From Actinotalea sp. JY-7876 (GTDB taxonomy: Bacteria; Actinomycetota; Actinomycetes; Actinomycetales; Cellulomonadaceae), in assembly GCF_014042015.1 (NCBI RefSeq), contig NZ_CP059493.1, positions 2,976,001 to 3,040,000 on the forward strand: a stretch of DNA of 64,000 bases, read 5' to 3'. Positions within the stretch are counted from its first letter, which is position 1. Each line of letters starts with the position of its first letter. The notes beneath the pieces are model-generated. The model searched no databases. It was given only the letters and a program-made list of their open reading frames with translations, and was not told the DNA's origin. Shown here in pieces: positions 1 through 11,845 of this stretch. The position numbers and the translations under genes are program-made.

Positions 1-795
1 GGCCGCGACGGCGAGCTCGAACTCGTCGGCGCTCGCGTAGTCGTCCGTCGACGTCGACAGCGCGATCGCCGTGTGCGTGCGCCGCGTGTCCTCGAACTGG
101 CGCACCATGAGCTCGCCGATGCGGGCCGACGTCTTCCAGTGGATGTGGCGGCGGTCGTCGCCCGGCACGTAGTCCCGCAGCGCGTGGAACGACATGTCGG
201 AGTCGGACACGACGCGCGTCGCCTGGCCCTCGAGGTCGCGCAGCACGCCCGACGCGGCGCCCGCGAGCGAGACGAGCTCCGGGTGGACGTACAGGTCGAC
301 GGGGTCCGTCCAGCGCACGCGGCGCCGCAGGAGCCCGAGGGGGTCGCCGCGCACCGAGCGCACCGGACCGACCACGACCACGGCGCGGCGGGTCGTCGGG
401 ATCGCGAACACGTCCTCGTGCTCCCCGCCCGGGCCGAGGGACGGCAGGTGGAAGTCCGCGGAGCCCTTGCCCACCGGCAGCTCGATCTGGGCGGGCAGCA
501 GGCGGCGACGGGACGTGTTGCGCACCACGAGGCGTCCGACGGCGCGCTGCCCGACGGTCACGCGGTTGTCCGAGAGGTCCAGGTCCACCTCGTACGTCGA
601 GCGACCGAGGGTGAGCAGCACCGAGACCGCGACCGCACCGCCGAGCGCCGTGGCCACCACCGTGAGCTCGACCCAGCCCAGCCACCAGCCCCCGGCCCCC
701 AGCACGACGGCGCACGCGAGCGCCGCCCAGCCCAGGGGGGAGACGGGGTGCAGGACGCGGGCGACGGCGCGCCCGGCGGCTCGGAGCAGGTTCAC
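1..795 (-). CDS. DUF58 domain protein (C-terminus cut by window edge)
   Basis: Open frame of 265 codons from a GTG at 795 to the left edge without a stop, so the C-terminus is outside the window. Two hydrophobic segments lie near the N-terminus (about residues 20-55). A beta-rich region follows, then the DUF58 signature around residues 205-235 (SFHALRDYVPGDDRRHIHWK, then TSARIGELMVRQFE). DUF58 proteins are almost always encoded next to MoxR AAA+ ATPases; they carry a von Willebrand A-like fold and are thought to be MoxR partners or clients in assembling envelope complexes. Here the start lies one base after the moxR stop, so the two are co-translated. The exact function is unknown. Confidence 0.88.
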   Translation of the reverse strand, partial: MNLLRAAGRAVARVLHPVSPLGWAALACAVVLGAGGWWLGWVELTVVATALGGAVAVSVLLTLGRSTYEVDLDLSDNRVTVGQRAVGRLVVRNTSRRRLLPAQIELPVGKGSADFHLPSLGPGGEHEDVFAIPTTRRAVVVVGPVRSVRGDPLGLLRRRVRWTDPVDLYVHPELVSLAGAASGVLRDLEGQATRVVSDSDMSFHALRDYVPGDDRRHIHWKTSARIGELMVRQFEDTRRTHTAIALSTSTDDYASADEFELAVAA

Positions 796-796
796 G

Positions 797-1762
797 TCAG
801 ACCCGCGCCGCCGGCGGTGCCGTCTCGGCGAGGACGCGGGCGACGACCTGCGTCGCGGTCACGCCCGAGAACTCGGCCTCGGTGTCGAGGATGATGCGGT
901 GCGCCAGGACCGGGTCGACCAGGAGCTTGATGTCGTCCGGGATGATGTACCCCCGCCCCTGCGAGGCGGCCCAGACCTTGCCGCAGCGCACGAGCGCCAG
1001 GGCGCCACGCATGCTCGCGCCGAGCGACGTCTGCGCGTCGTCACGCGTGGCCTGCACCAGGCGCGCCACGTAGTCGAGCACCGCGGCGTCCGCGTGCACC
1101 GTGGACGCGAGCTGCGCCATCTCGGCGACGGCGTTCGTCGTGATCTTCGCGGTCAGGTGGGCGGTGCGGTCCCGCTCGGCCGAGCCGGCGAGGATCTGCA
1201 CGGTCGAGTCGTGGTCCGGGTAGCCGAGCGACGTCTTCATGAGGAACCGGTCGAGCTGGGCCTCCGGCAGGCGGTAGGTCCCCGCCTGCTCGATGGGGTT
1301 CTGCGTCGCGATCACCATGAACGGCCGGCCGACCGGGTGGGAGACCTTGTCGACCGTGACCTTGGACTCCTCCATGACCTCCAGGAGCGCGGACTGCGTC
1401 TTGGGCGAGGCGCGGTTGATCTCGTCCGCGAGGACGACGGAGGCGAACACCGGACCCTGGTGGAACTCGAAGCGGTGGGTGTTCTGGTCGTAGATCGTCA
1501 CGCCCGTGACGTCGGAGGGCAGCAGGTCCGGCGTGAACTGGATCCGGCTGTGCGTGCCCTGGACCGTCGCCGCGATCGCCTTGGCGAGGGAGGTCTTGCC
1601 GGTGCCGGGGGCGTCCTCCAGCAGGAGGTGCCCCTCGGCGAGCATGCAGGTCAGCGCGAGCCGGACCACCTGGTCCTTGCCCAGGAGCGCCTGTCCCACG
1701 TTCGCGACGAGCGCGTCGAAGGTCTCGGCGAACCAGGCGCTCTGCTCAGGGCTCATCGTCAC
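797..1762 (-). CDS. MoxR-family AAA+ ATPase
   Basis: 321 residues, a normal length for MoxR ATPases. Walker A is DAPGTGKTSLAK (about residues 53-64), Walker B is VVLADEINRASPKTQ with the usual following LLEVMEE, and sensor 1 is ATQNPIEQAGTYRLPEAQLDRF. The GTG at 1762 is preferred over ATG 1756 because a GAGGAG Shine-Dalgarno sits 8 nt before it. MoxR proteins are chaperone-like ATPases that act with DUF58/VWA proteins on protein complexes or envelope substrates. It lies between the giant Ig/FnIII protein and DUF58, suggesting that it helps assemble or activate that surface system. Substrate unknown. Confidence 0.93.
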   Translation of the reverse strand: MTMSPEQSAWFAETFDALVANVGQALLGKDQVVRLALTCMLAEGHLLLEDAPGTGKTSLAKAIAATVQGTHSRIQFTPDLLPSDVTGVTIYDQNTHRFEFHQGPVFASVVLADEINRASPKTQSALLEVMEESKVTVDKVSHPVGRPFMVIATQNPIEQAGTYRLPEAQLDRFLMKTSLGYPDHDSTVQILAGSAERDRTAHLTAKITTNAVAEMAQLASTVHADAAVLDYVARLVQATRDDAQTSLGASMRGALALVRCGKVWAASQGRGYIIPDDIKLLVDPVLAHRIILDTEAEFSGVTATQVVARVLAETAPPAARV

Positions 1763-1813
1763 GTGCGTGTCTCCTCGGGTGGTGCGGGGGTGGTCAGGGC
1801 GAGCGGGCGGGCG

Positions 1814-4800
1814 TCAGCCGCCGCCCTGGTCGGGGGGCGGCGGCGGTGCCGGGTCGACGTCCTTCTCCATGAACAGCACGCCGGGGCTGGAGCCGCGGCC
1901 GTTGCTGGCGCGGACCTCCACCTCGATCCGGCCGCCGCGGTCGCGGATCTGCCCGGGCAGGTTCAGCGGACCGAAGGTGGTCCCCGCACCCGCGTCGGTC
2001 CACCCGCTCCAGCCGTCGCCCAGGCCGTCACCCCAGTTGATGCCGCTGCCGACGAGACGGTTCCAGCCGGCGCGGTAGCGGTACTGGTAGGTGACGGGGA
2101 GCCCGCCGGTGGCGCTGGGCGGCTGCCACGAGACGGTCAGGGTCGTCGGGTCGGCGGGAACGGAGATGGCTCCCCCGCGCGGCTCGGACGGTGCCGTGGT
2201 CGGCGTCACGGCCGGGAAGGCCACCCACTCGCCGACAGCGTCGCGGTTGTTCACCGCGCGGATCCGGTAGCTGCTGTACGTCTGACCGCCGGTGCGGTTC
2301 GTGACGGTGGCCGACCGCTCACCCGGGCCGAACGTGCCCACACCCTCGATCTCGTACCGCTTGATCTGGATGTTGGCGCCGCCGGTGTCGGCGGGCGGCT
2401 CCCAGGAGAGCACGATGGTCGCCGCACCCGGGGCCACCGGGTCGCCCTCGCCGCCGCCCTGGCGGGCACCGACGGACTGCGGCCCCGAGGGCTGGCTCCA
2501 CACCTCACCCGTGGTCGAGGCGCACGGCGAGTCGCCCGCCTTGTTGCGGGCGACGACGCAGACGTTGTAGGGGCGTCCCCGCTCGGCGGTGAAGGTGTGG
2601 CTGCGCGCGCTCCCGGGCAGCTCGACGGTCGAGCCGTTGACGGTGACGAGGAACTGTCGCGCCGGGTCCCCGTTCTCGGGGCCGGGCGCCCAGGTGGCGG
2701 TGATCTCGCCGTTGCCGAAGAAGCCGATGGGCGAGTTCGTCGCGGCGACGTTCACCGGAGCGCCCGGCGGCCCGGCCGGGACCAGCGCGGCCGACGGCGC
2801 GCTCCAGTCGCCCGGCTCGGGCGCGAGGTTCACGGCGCGCACGCGCACGGAGTACGCCGTGCCGTTGGCGAGCCCCGTGAACGTGTGCGCGGTCCCGGCG
2901 GTGGTGGCGCTCGCCGAGCCGCCCGGCGGCGCGGGGCTGATCTCCAGGTCGTAGCGGACGATCGGCGAGCCCGTGTTCGCCGGCGGCGTCCACTGCACGG
3001 AGATCGACCCGTTGCCCCACCCCGGGCCGACCGGCTGCGGGGCCGCCGGGGCCGACGGCTTCGCGTCCGGGCGTGCCGGCAGCGAGACCGCGCTCGCGTC
3101 CGACCAGTTCACGGCGTTCTTGGCCATCACCGTGAACGTGTACTCGACGTTGTTGGTGAGGTTGCCCACGGTGCACGTGGTGCTCGCGCACTCGGTGACG
3201 ATGTTGCCCGGCTGCCCGGTGAGCCGGTAGCCCGTGATCGGCTCGCCGTTGTTGGCGGGCGCGTCCCACGCGAGCACGACGGTCCGGTCGCGGACCTCCA
3301 CCACGCGGGGCGGTGCGGGCTGCGAGGGGCGGCCGCGCACGACGACGGTGATGCGGCCCTCGACCTCGCGGGCGGCGTCGCCCGTGGCGTCGCGCACGCG
3401 GTAGCGGGTCACCATCTGGCCGATGAACCCGGCGGCGGGACGCACGGTGACCTGGTTGCCCGCGACGCCGGCGGTACCCGCCCCGGGCGTCTCGACGATG
3501 GCGTCCACGACCGTCAGCGGCGTGTCCGGGAAGGGGTTGAAGGCGCCCTCGAGCACGTTGACCGTGGACGCACCGCCCTCGACGCCGTCCGGCACCAGGC
3601 GGTCGACGAGGCGAGCGAGCTGCCGGGTCGAGGCGGTGACGCGGAAGTCCACCTGCGCGGTGACGCTCTGCGCCGTGCCGTACCCGATGGCGAGCCCGAG
3701 GCCGCCGACGGTGCCCTTCGGTACCGCCTCCTCGGCGCTGAGCGTCAGCACCGAGTCGGTCAGGGTCGCCGTCACGCCGAGCGGCGGCTGCGAGGTGAGC
3801 GCGTAGGTGTAGCGCTCCTGCCCGGACGCGATCCCCGCGCTCGAGGTGAAGGCCCGCAGGTCCACCTGCGTCGTCTCGCCCTGGGCCACCTCGAGCACCG
3901 ACGGCGCGAACGTCGGCGGGTAGTCCTCCGCGGCCAGCACCGTGATGGACAGCGTCATGACGCGGGTCCGGCCGTCGACGTCGGACGGCGTCCCGTCGGT
4001 CACCTCGAACGAGATGGAGGCCGGGCCGGCGTAGTCGCGCTGCGCCGTGTAGCGCAGCGTGCGGTCGTCGACGACGAGCGGCGTGCCGTCGGACTTGGTC
4101 GCCGTGACCGTGGTGGCGTCCGTCAGGCGCGGCTTGCGGCCGGGGGCCACCTGGATCTGCTCGTCCAGGTCGATCTCGAGCGGCTCGCCCGCCACGATCT
4201 CGAGCGTGGGCGCGCCGGGCCGCGGGATGGGCGGGAAGTCGCCGAGGGCCGGCACCGTGATGAACGCGAACGAGCGCACGCCGTCGGCCTCGGGCCGGGT
4301 GTTGGTCAGCACGTACGGGATCGTCTGCGCGGTCTCACCGAGGGTGACCACGACCGTGCGGCCCTCCGCGACCGCGACGTCGGCGGCCGAGGGGTGCACC
4401 GAGACCTCGAGGTCGCTCAGCGGGCCGGACGGGTTCTCCGCGGTCTCCAGGACGTCCACCGCGACGGTCGTCTTGTTGATCGTGTCCGTCGCCGGGACGA
4501 CGACGTCGCGCGCGACCGGCGGGCGGATCTCGGCGTCCTCGCGGACGTCCACCGTCAGCACCGCGGTGCCCACGCCGCCGCGCTCGTTACGCGCCGTGTA
4601 CCCGATCTGCAGGACGCCGACCTCGCTTGTGCGCACCACGATCCGGCGGCCCTCGACCTCGGCGTCCACGCCCTCGGCCAGGATCAGCTCCTCGTCGAGC
4701 GTGAGCTCACCGCCGCCCGTGTCGACGTCGTTGGCCAGGACGCGGACCTCGACGCTCTGCCCCGGGCGCACCGTGACGTCGTCGTTGCGGCTCACGACCG

Positions 4801-7732
4801 TGGCCGACGTCGTGGGGCGCGGCGCGATGCCCACGCGCACGGTCCCGACGGCGCGCCGGCCGGCCCAGTCCTCGACCGCGTAGGTGAAGGTGTCGGTGCC
4901 GAACTCCCCCGGCAGCGCCTCGTACTCCATCCAGTCGGCGCCCGTGGCGACGATGCGGCCCTTGGCCGGCGCGCGGTCCTCGCCCAGCAGGTACACGCCG
5001 TCGCCGTCGGGGTCGATGCCGGTGAGCGGGACGTCGATGCGCACGACGTCCTCGGCGAAGACGCGCGCGGTGAGGTCACGGGGGCGCGGCGGCGCCTTGC
5101 TGCCCCGGTCGGACGCGTGCACGTTCACCGTGACGGTGGCCGCCGTCCGGTTCCCGACCTCGTCGGCCACCTCGAACGTCGCGTGCACCTCCATCGGCTC
5201 GGCGGGCGCCTGGTAGCGCAGGGCGTCGCCCGAGACGAACATCAGGCCCTCGCCCTCGCCGAGCGGCTCGACGAGGGTCGGCAGGAGCGTGAGCTGGTCG
5301 CCGTCGGGGTCGTAGGCGTCCCGCAGCGCGTGGATCGTCACGACGCCGCCCGTCCGCACGGAGACCTCGACGTTGGGCACCACGGGCGGCTGCTGCGTCG
5401 CGGACGCGGGGATGGGCTGGACGAGGACCTCGCCGGTCGCCGTCGCGGCACCGTTGGAGATCGTGTACGTCGCGGTGACCGGCGCCTCGAGCACGCGGGT
5501 CGAGTCGATGCGCAGCAGCTCGTGGTCGATCACCGCGATGCGCAGGCCCGTGTCGCCGGGGACCTCCACGGACTGCACGACGAGGACCCCGCCCCCGGGG
5601 TCGACGTCGTTCGCGAGCGGGGCGATCGTGACGTCGCCACCCGGCGGGAGCAGCGCGCGGTCGAGCACCGCTACGGGCGGCGGGGTCTGGTCGGGACGCT
5701 GCTTGACGTCGATGCGGGCGACCCCCTCGACCTGCTGGGGCGACGCCGCGAGCACGAAGGTCACGTAGTAGACGCCCGGGGTCGGCGCCGAGAAGGTGAA
5801 GGTCCCGGCCTCGAGGTCGCTCGTGAGCGTGGTGCCCTGGACCTGCTCCACCCCGGCGAGCCGGACCGGCTCGCGCGAGCCGCTGCGGACGCTGTCGAGC
5901 GGCCGGACGACGACCGGCTGGTCCACGTAGGTCTCGGCGTGGACGGGGTCGATGGTCGGGGGCACGGAGCCCGCGGGGCGCACGTCGACGAACAGGGTGC
6001 CCTCGACGGTCTCGCTGCCGTCGGAGACCTGCACGACGACGGTCTGCCGCCCGAGGGAGCCGCCGTCGGCCGAGTACGTCACGACGCCGTCCTGGCGGGT
6101 GCGGACGGTGCCGGTGCCGTCCACCACCGCGCCGGCGAGCACGAGCGGGTCACCGTCCGGGTCCCGGAAGTCCGGCAGGACGTCGTAGGCGATGGAGCCG
6201 CCCGCCTCGACGGTCACGGAGCTGACCCGCAGCTGCACGGGCGCGCCGTTCTCGGAGGCGTCGCGCACCGTCAGGCGCACGGTCGCCGTCGACGGCGCGT
6301 TGGTGCCGCGCCCGTCGTCGATCGTGTAGGTGAACTCCACCGAGCCGGTGGCGTCGGGGCGCGTCGTCAGCTGGAAGGAGCGCCCGCCGTAGATCGGGAC
6401 GACGACGCCGAACTCCTCGGGGATCGGCTCGAACTCGCTGACCGCCAGGATGCCGCAGTCCGAGGAGGAGTCGTTGTCGATGACCGAGAGGATCATCGTG
6501 CGCCCCGCGCGGACGCCGTACTCGTCGTCCTCCGCCGACGGTGCGGACGACTGCGCCGAGCACTCCGCCTGCAGGTTCTGCGTGCTGTCGCGGCTCTCGG
6601 ACTGCTCGTCGTCCTGGGTCGTCTCCTCCTGCGGCTCGATGTCCTGCCAGTTCGGCTCGCGCAGCTCCGGGTCCTCCATGGGCACCCAGAGGCGACCCTT
6701 GAGCGTGTCGTTGAGCACGACGACGTCGCGGTTGACGCGGAAGACGAGGCGGTCCGACGTCGTCATGCCCTCGAGGTCCCTGACCTCGGCCTCGCCGTCG
6801 CCGCAGCGCTGCACGTAGCTGCCGGTGGCGGTCGCCCACGCTCCCAGCGCGCACGCGCCGACGCGCACGGGCGCGGCCGCGCGGCCGCTGCCGCCCGTCT
6901 CGTGCTCGCGCACCCGGCCGCCGTCGAGCGCGACCTCGAGCAGCGACGTCCCCGTCGCCACCAGGACGACGTCGGAGCGCGGCCCCGGCTGCTGCAGCAC
7001 GAGCTCCGAGCCGTACTCGGACAGGTCCGCCGAGCCCGTCGGCGTGTGGACGGTGAGGCCCGCGAGGGCCACGAGCTGGTCGCCGACCGCGGTGACCTGG
7101 CCGAAGCCGCCCGCCGGCTCGCCCGCGAGCGCGCCGTCCTCCTCGGTGGACCGCTCGTCGTCGGCCACCGTCATCCGGTGCAGCGTCCCGTCGGTCTCGG
7201 CGGCCAGCACGGAGCCGTCGCGCGCCACGACCGCGACGCCGCCGCCGCCGAGCTCGAGGTCCGGGTCCTCGGTCTCGATGCTGAGCGTGCCGAGCGTCGG
7301 GACGGTGCGGGCCCAGACGTCTCCGTCGACGACCACGGCAGCGGTGCCGCCCGACATCGTCACGGGCGAGCCGAACGGGACCGAGATCTGCGCGACGAGC
7401 GCCACGCTCGCGGCGTCCACGACGGACACCTTGCCGTTCTCGGTGAGCAGGACGTCGCCCTCGTCCTGCAGGACGTCGAAGTCGAGCGCCTGCGTGACGA
7501 GCCCGGCGTTGAGCTCGTCGATCTGGGCGTTGTAGCGGCCAAGCTTGCGCTCGGAGGTGTTGGTCAGCCACACGGCGCCGTCGTTGAGATCGACCTGCGA
7601 GACGGGCACGCCCGGGTAGACGAGCGCGAGCACGGCCAGGACCGCGGGCACGACCGAGGCACCGACGACGGTCGTCCACCGTCGCCGCCGCGTCGTCACC
7701 GTGCGCGTGGCGTTCCGCACCGTCCCGCTCAT
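1814..7732 (-). CDS. Giant membrane-anchored beta-propeller / Ig-like / fibronectin III protein
   Basis: 1972 residues. A basic N-terminus (TRRRRW) precedes one hydrophobic segment at about residues 20-42, an anchor or uncleaved signal. Residues about 45-370 look like a beta-propeller of short repeated strands (VWLTNTSERKLGRYNAQIDE). About 407-1465 hold roughly eleven Ig/cadherin-like repeats of about 95 residues with DPDGDPL, DPDGDQL and LANDVD type motifs, possibly calcium binding. About 1467-1960 hold five fibronectin III modules (for example VLAWDAPANNGEPITGYRL), ending in a PPPPPDQGGG tail. It probably stands outside the membrane as a long rod. It sits between the kinase gene and moxR on one strand. 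The function is not established; adhesion, or sensing for the kinase, are guesses. Confidence 0.85.
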   Translation of the reverse strand: MSGTVRNATRTVTTRRRRWTTVVGASVVPAVLAVLALVYPGVPVSQVDLNDGAVWLTNTSERKLGRYNAQIDELNAGLVTQALDFDVLQDEGDVLLTENGKVSVVDAASVALVAQISVPFGSPVTMSGGTAAVVVDGDVWARTVPTLGTLSIETEDPDLELGGGGVAVVARDGSVLAAETDGTLHRMTVADDERSTEEDGALAGEPAGGFGQVTAVGDQLVALAGLTVHTPTGSADLSEYGSELVLQQPGPRSDVVLVATGTSLLEVALDGGRVREHETGGSGRAAAPVRVGACALGAWATATGSYVQRCGDGEAEVRDLEGMTTSDRLVFRVNRDVVVLNDTLKGRLWVPMEDPELREPNWQDIEPQEETTQDDEQSESRDSTQNLQAECSAQSSAPSAEDDEYGVRAGRTMILSVIDNDSSSDCGILAVSEFEPIPEEFGVVVPIYGGRSFQLTTRPDATGSVEFTYTIDDGRGTNAPSTATVRLTVRDASENGAPVQLRVSSVTVEAGGSIAYDVLPDFRDPDGDPLVLAGAVVDGTGTVRTRQDGVVTYSADGGSLGRQTVVVQVSDGSETVEGTLFVDVRPAGSVPPTIDPVHAETYVDQPVVVRPLDSVRSGSREPVRLAGVEQVQGTTLTSDLEAGTFTFSAPTPGVYYVTFVLAASPQQVEGVARIDVKQRPDQTPPPVAVLDRALLPPGGDVTIAPLANDVDPGGGVLVVQSVEVPGDTGLRIAVIDHELLRIDSTRVLEAPVTATYTISNGAATATGEVLVQPIPASATQQPPVVPNVEVSVRTGGVVTIHALRDAYDPDGDQLTLLPTLVEPLGEGEGLMFVSGDALRYQAPAEPMEVHATFEVADEVGNRTAATVTVNVHASDRGSKAPPRPRDLTARVFAEDVVRIDVPLTGIDPDGDGVYLLGEDRAPAKGRIVATGADWMEYEALPGEFGTDTFTYAVEDWAGRRAVGTVRVGIAPRPTTSATVVSRNDDVTVRPGQSVEVRVLANDVDTGGGELTLDEELILAEGVDAEVEGRRIVVRTSEVGVLQIGYTARNERGGVGTAVLTVDVREDAEIRPPVARDVVVPATDTINKTTVAVDVLETAENPSGPLSDLEVSVHPSAADVAVAEGRTVVVTLGETAQTIPYVLTNTRPEADGVRSFAFITVPALGDFPPIPRPGAPTLEIVAGEPLEIDLDEQIQVAPGRKPRLTDATTVTATKSDGTPLVVDDRTLRYTAQRDYAGPASISFEVTDGTPSDVDGRTRVMTLSITVLAAEDYPPTFAPSVLEVAQGETTQVDLRAFTSSAGIASGQERYTYALTSQPPLGVTATLTDSVLTLSAEEAVPKGTVGGLGLAIGYGTAQSVTAQVDFRVTASTRQLARLVDRLVPDGVEGGASTVNVLEGAFNPFPDTPLTVVDAIVETPGAGTAGVAGNQVTVRPAAGFIGQMVTRYRVRDATGDAAREVEGRITVVVRGRPSQPAPPRVVEVRDRTVVLAWDAPANNGEPITGYRLTGQPGNIVTECASTTCTVGNLTNNVEYTFTVMAKNAVNWSDASAVSLPARPDAKPSAPAAPQPVGPGWGNGSISVQWTPPANTGSPIVRYDLEISPAPPGGSASATTAGTAHTFTGLANGTAYSVRVRAVNLAPEPGDWSAPSAALVPAGPPGAPVNVAATNSPIGFFGNGEITATWAPGPENGDPARQFLVTVNGSTVELPGSARSHTFTAERGRPYNVCVVARNKAGDSPCASTTGEVWSQPSGPQSVGARQGGGEGDPVAPGAATIVLSWEPPADTGGANIQIKRYEIEGVGTFGPGERSATVTNRTGGQTYSSYRIRAVNNRDAVGEWVAFPAVTPTTAPSEPRGGAISVPADPTTLTVSWQPPSATGGLPVTYQYRYRAGWNRLVGSGINWGDGLGDGWSGWTDAGAGTTFGPLNLPGQIRDRGGRIEVEVRASNGRGSSPGVLFMEKDVDPAPPPPPDQGGG

Positions 7733-7756
7733 CCCACCCCCGTCGTCGTCGTGCGC

Positions 7757-9291
7757 CTAGGCCTGCACGCAGGCGGTGGCCGGACTGGTCGAGAAGCGAC
7801 CGTCCGAGCGGACGATCGAGACCTCGACGCACAGCTGCTCGCCGGGGACCACGGGCGTCACCGTCACCGTCTCCTCGCCGACCAGCTCGAGCTGCGGCTC
7901 CGTGCCCGCGAGGCTCACCCCCCACAGGTAGCTGTCGCCCTCCTGCGGGTCCGGATTCTCCCAGGTGAAGACGGCCGCGCCGTCCTCGACCGCGCCCTCG
8001 AGCGCCTCCGGCGCCGGGACGGCGCGGATGGACGGCACCACGGCCGTCGGCGTCGGGGTCGGCTCGACGCCCGGGTCCGGGCGGAACGCGAACACCCCGC
8101 CGACCACGAGCGCCGCCACCACCACGACACCGCCCAGGCTCGCGCCGATGACGCGACCGGCGCCGCTGCCGCTGCCGGAAGGCTCGGGCTCGGGGTCCGC
8201 GGCCGTCTGGGCGGCCGCCCGCTGCCAGGCCTCGGGCACGCCCGTCGGCGCCTGCTCCGGCACGGTGGACGGGAACTGCTGCGCGGGCCCGGGGATGCCG
8301 CCGACCGGCGCGGCCGTGACCACGGCGGGCGCCGCGTCGGGGGACACGCTCTGCACGGGGCGCAGCCGGGTGGAGTCGCCCTGGTCCTCGCGCTCGTGGG
8401 TGTCCTCCGAGGGGAGCGACGCCTCCTCGGGCAGGTCCAGCGGCGTCAGCGGGAGCATGAGCTCCGCCTCGACCTGCTGCAGCGCCCGCGCGAACGCGAG
8501 CGCGCTGTGGTGCCGGCGCTCGGGCGAGCGGTCCATGGCGCGCGTCAGCACGGCGTGCAGGCTCTCCGGCACGTCGCCGCGGCCCGTCGGCTGCAGCGCG
8601 CCGCGCTCGATGCGGGAGATCAGGTCGGCCGCGGTGTTCGACCCGTCGACGACCTCGTACGGCGAGCGGCGCGCGAGCAGGGACCAGATCGTCGCCGACA
8701 GCGAGTACACGTCGGCACGCACGTCACCCGTGGGGTTCTCGGCCAGCAGCTCGGGGGGCGACCACGGGATCGACATGCCGACCGCGCTCCCCTGGCTCCA
8801 GCCGGTCGTGGCCGCGATGCCGAAGTCGGTCAGGGCCGGCCAGCCGAAGTCCGTGATGAGGACGTTGGCGGGCTTGATGTCGCGGTGCAGGATGCCGGCG
8901 CGGTGCGCCGTCTCGACCGCGGAGGCGAGCCGGACGCCGATGCGCAGGACCTCCGCGACGCCCATGCGCTCGTTGCGGTACCGCTGGCCCAGGCCGGGGC
9001 GCGAGCAGTACTCCATGACGAGGAAGGGCCGGCCGTCCGCAGCGACGTCGGCGTGGTAGATGGTGACGATCGACGGGTGGTGCGAGAGCGTCGCCATGAG
9101 GTCGGCCTCGGTGCGGAAGCGCTCGCGCACGTCGTCGCCGAGGTGGCTCGCGAGCAGCACCTTGACCGCGACCGAGCGGCGCGGCATGAGCTGGCGGTAG
9201 AGGAAGACGTCGGCGAAGCCGCCCATCCCCAGGAGCTGGACGGACTCGTAGCCCGGGATGGCGGGCGGGGACGACGGCTCGCGTCGAGCGG

Positions 9292-9295
<4 letters not shown>
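7757..9295 (-). CDS. PknB-like transmembrane serine/threonine protein kinase
   Basis: 512 residues. The kinase domain spans about 15-275: glycine loop LGMGGFADV (22-30), ATP lysine in VAVK (Lys45), catalytic loop [10 protein letters not shown] (Asp139), DFG at 157-159, and an APE-equivalent in SPPELL. A Pro/Ala-rich linker leads to one transmembrane helix at about 383-405. About 105 extracellular residues follow with FTWENPDP and [12 protein letters not shown], resembling a fibronectin III fold rather than the PASTA repeats of PknB. The GTG start overlaps the upstream FHA gene stop (GTGA). It probably phosphorylates the FHA protein and is opposed by the PP2C encoded two genes upstream. The extracellular ligand is unknown. 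Confidence 0.93.
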
Positions 9296-10787
<1,492 letters not shown>

Positions 10788-10788
<1 letters not shown>

Positions 10789-11735
10789 CACGGCACCTCC
10801 GTGGAGCTGGCGCCGGCCGGGCCCGCGGGGCCCTCCGGCTCGGTCGCGCGGGCGCCCACGGCGGACGGGGAGCGCGGGATGGTGGCGCCGTCGATCTCCT
10901 CGTCCCACGCGGCGTCGCGGGCCGCGTCGGCCCGACGAACGGCACCCGCCACGGCGACGTCACGGTCCGGCGCACGGACGGTGGTCTCGACGTCGGGACT
11001 GTCGGTCGCGATCGCGACGTCCACGACGACGGCGCTGATGTTGTCCTTGCCGCCCGCCTCGAGCGCGGCGGTGACGAGCACCTGGGCCGCCTCCTGCGGG
11101 TCGGCCACGGTCGACAGGACGCGCAGGAGGGTCGTGTCCTCGAGCTCGGTGGTGAGCCCGTCCGAGCAGACCAGGACGCGGTCGGCCGTCCCGGCGGGGA
11201 TCAGCCAGTAGTCCGGCTCGGGCTCGGCGCCCGTGCCGACGGCGCGCGTGATGACGTGGCGGTCGGGGTGCCCCACCGCCTCGTGCGGGGACAGCTCCCC
11301 GCGGTCGATGAGCTCCTGGACCACCGAGTGGTCCACGCTGATCTGCTCGAGCTCACCCCCGGCGAGCCGGTAGACGCGCGAGTCACCGATGTTGAACACC
11401 AGCCAGTACGAGCCACCGTCGTGGGCCGCGATGGCCACGCCCGCCACCGTGGTGCCGGCGGTGCGTCCGGCCTGGACCGCTCCCCGCAGGCGCGAGGCCG
11501 TGCGGTGGAAGCACGCGTGGATCTCGTCGGGCGACGCGGACGTGCGGCCCGCGAGCTGCGAGAACTCCTCGACCGCGAGCCGGCTGGCGACGTCTCCGGC
11601 GGAGTGCCCGCCCATGCCGTCCGCCACGAGGAAGACCGGCGGGTACGCCAGCAACGAGTCCTCGTTGAGGTTGCGGACGCGCCCGCGGTCGGTCGCAGAG
11701 CCCCAGGACGTGCGCACGAGCCTCCCCGTCGTCAC
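10788..11735 (-). CDS. PP2C-family serine/threonine phosphatase
   Basis: 315 residues from GTG 11735 (GTG 11717 with a nearby GGGGAGG is an alternative, 309 residues). PP2C motifs are visible: [22 protein letters not shown] (metal-binding Asp), [16 protein letters not shown] and [11 protein letters not shown]. It would remove phosphate from Ser/Thr residues modified by the kinase in the same operon. A short tail of about 80 residues follows the catalytic domain and ends [15 protein letters not shown]. It is the first gene of the signalling cluster, and its stop overlaps the FHA start. Confidence 0.92.
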
Positions 11736-11785
11736 CCTCGGCGGACCGTCGTCCGCTGCGGTACAGCACCATGCTCCCGGACCAT

Positions 11786-11803
11786 CGGCACGCCGCGGTG
11801 CCG
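11786..11803 (-). terminator. Small hairpin after the nuo/prenyl synthase operon
   Basis: A 6-bp stem (CGGCAC / GTGCCG) with a 6-nt loop in the 110-bp gap between the prenyl synthase stop and the PP2C start. There is no T tract. It could end the nuo operon, but the stem is short. Confidence 0.3.
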
Positions 11804-11845
11804 AGTTGAGCCGTCCGGGTGAACGACCTGCCGCGCTGCCCGCCG

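Noticed and set aside
8840-8880. A second DFG motif in the kinase (TDFGW at about residue 149) as evidence of a pseudokinase
   Set aside because: A proper DFG follows at 157-159 with correct spacing from HRD, and Lys45 and Asp139 are intact.
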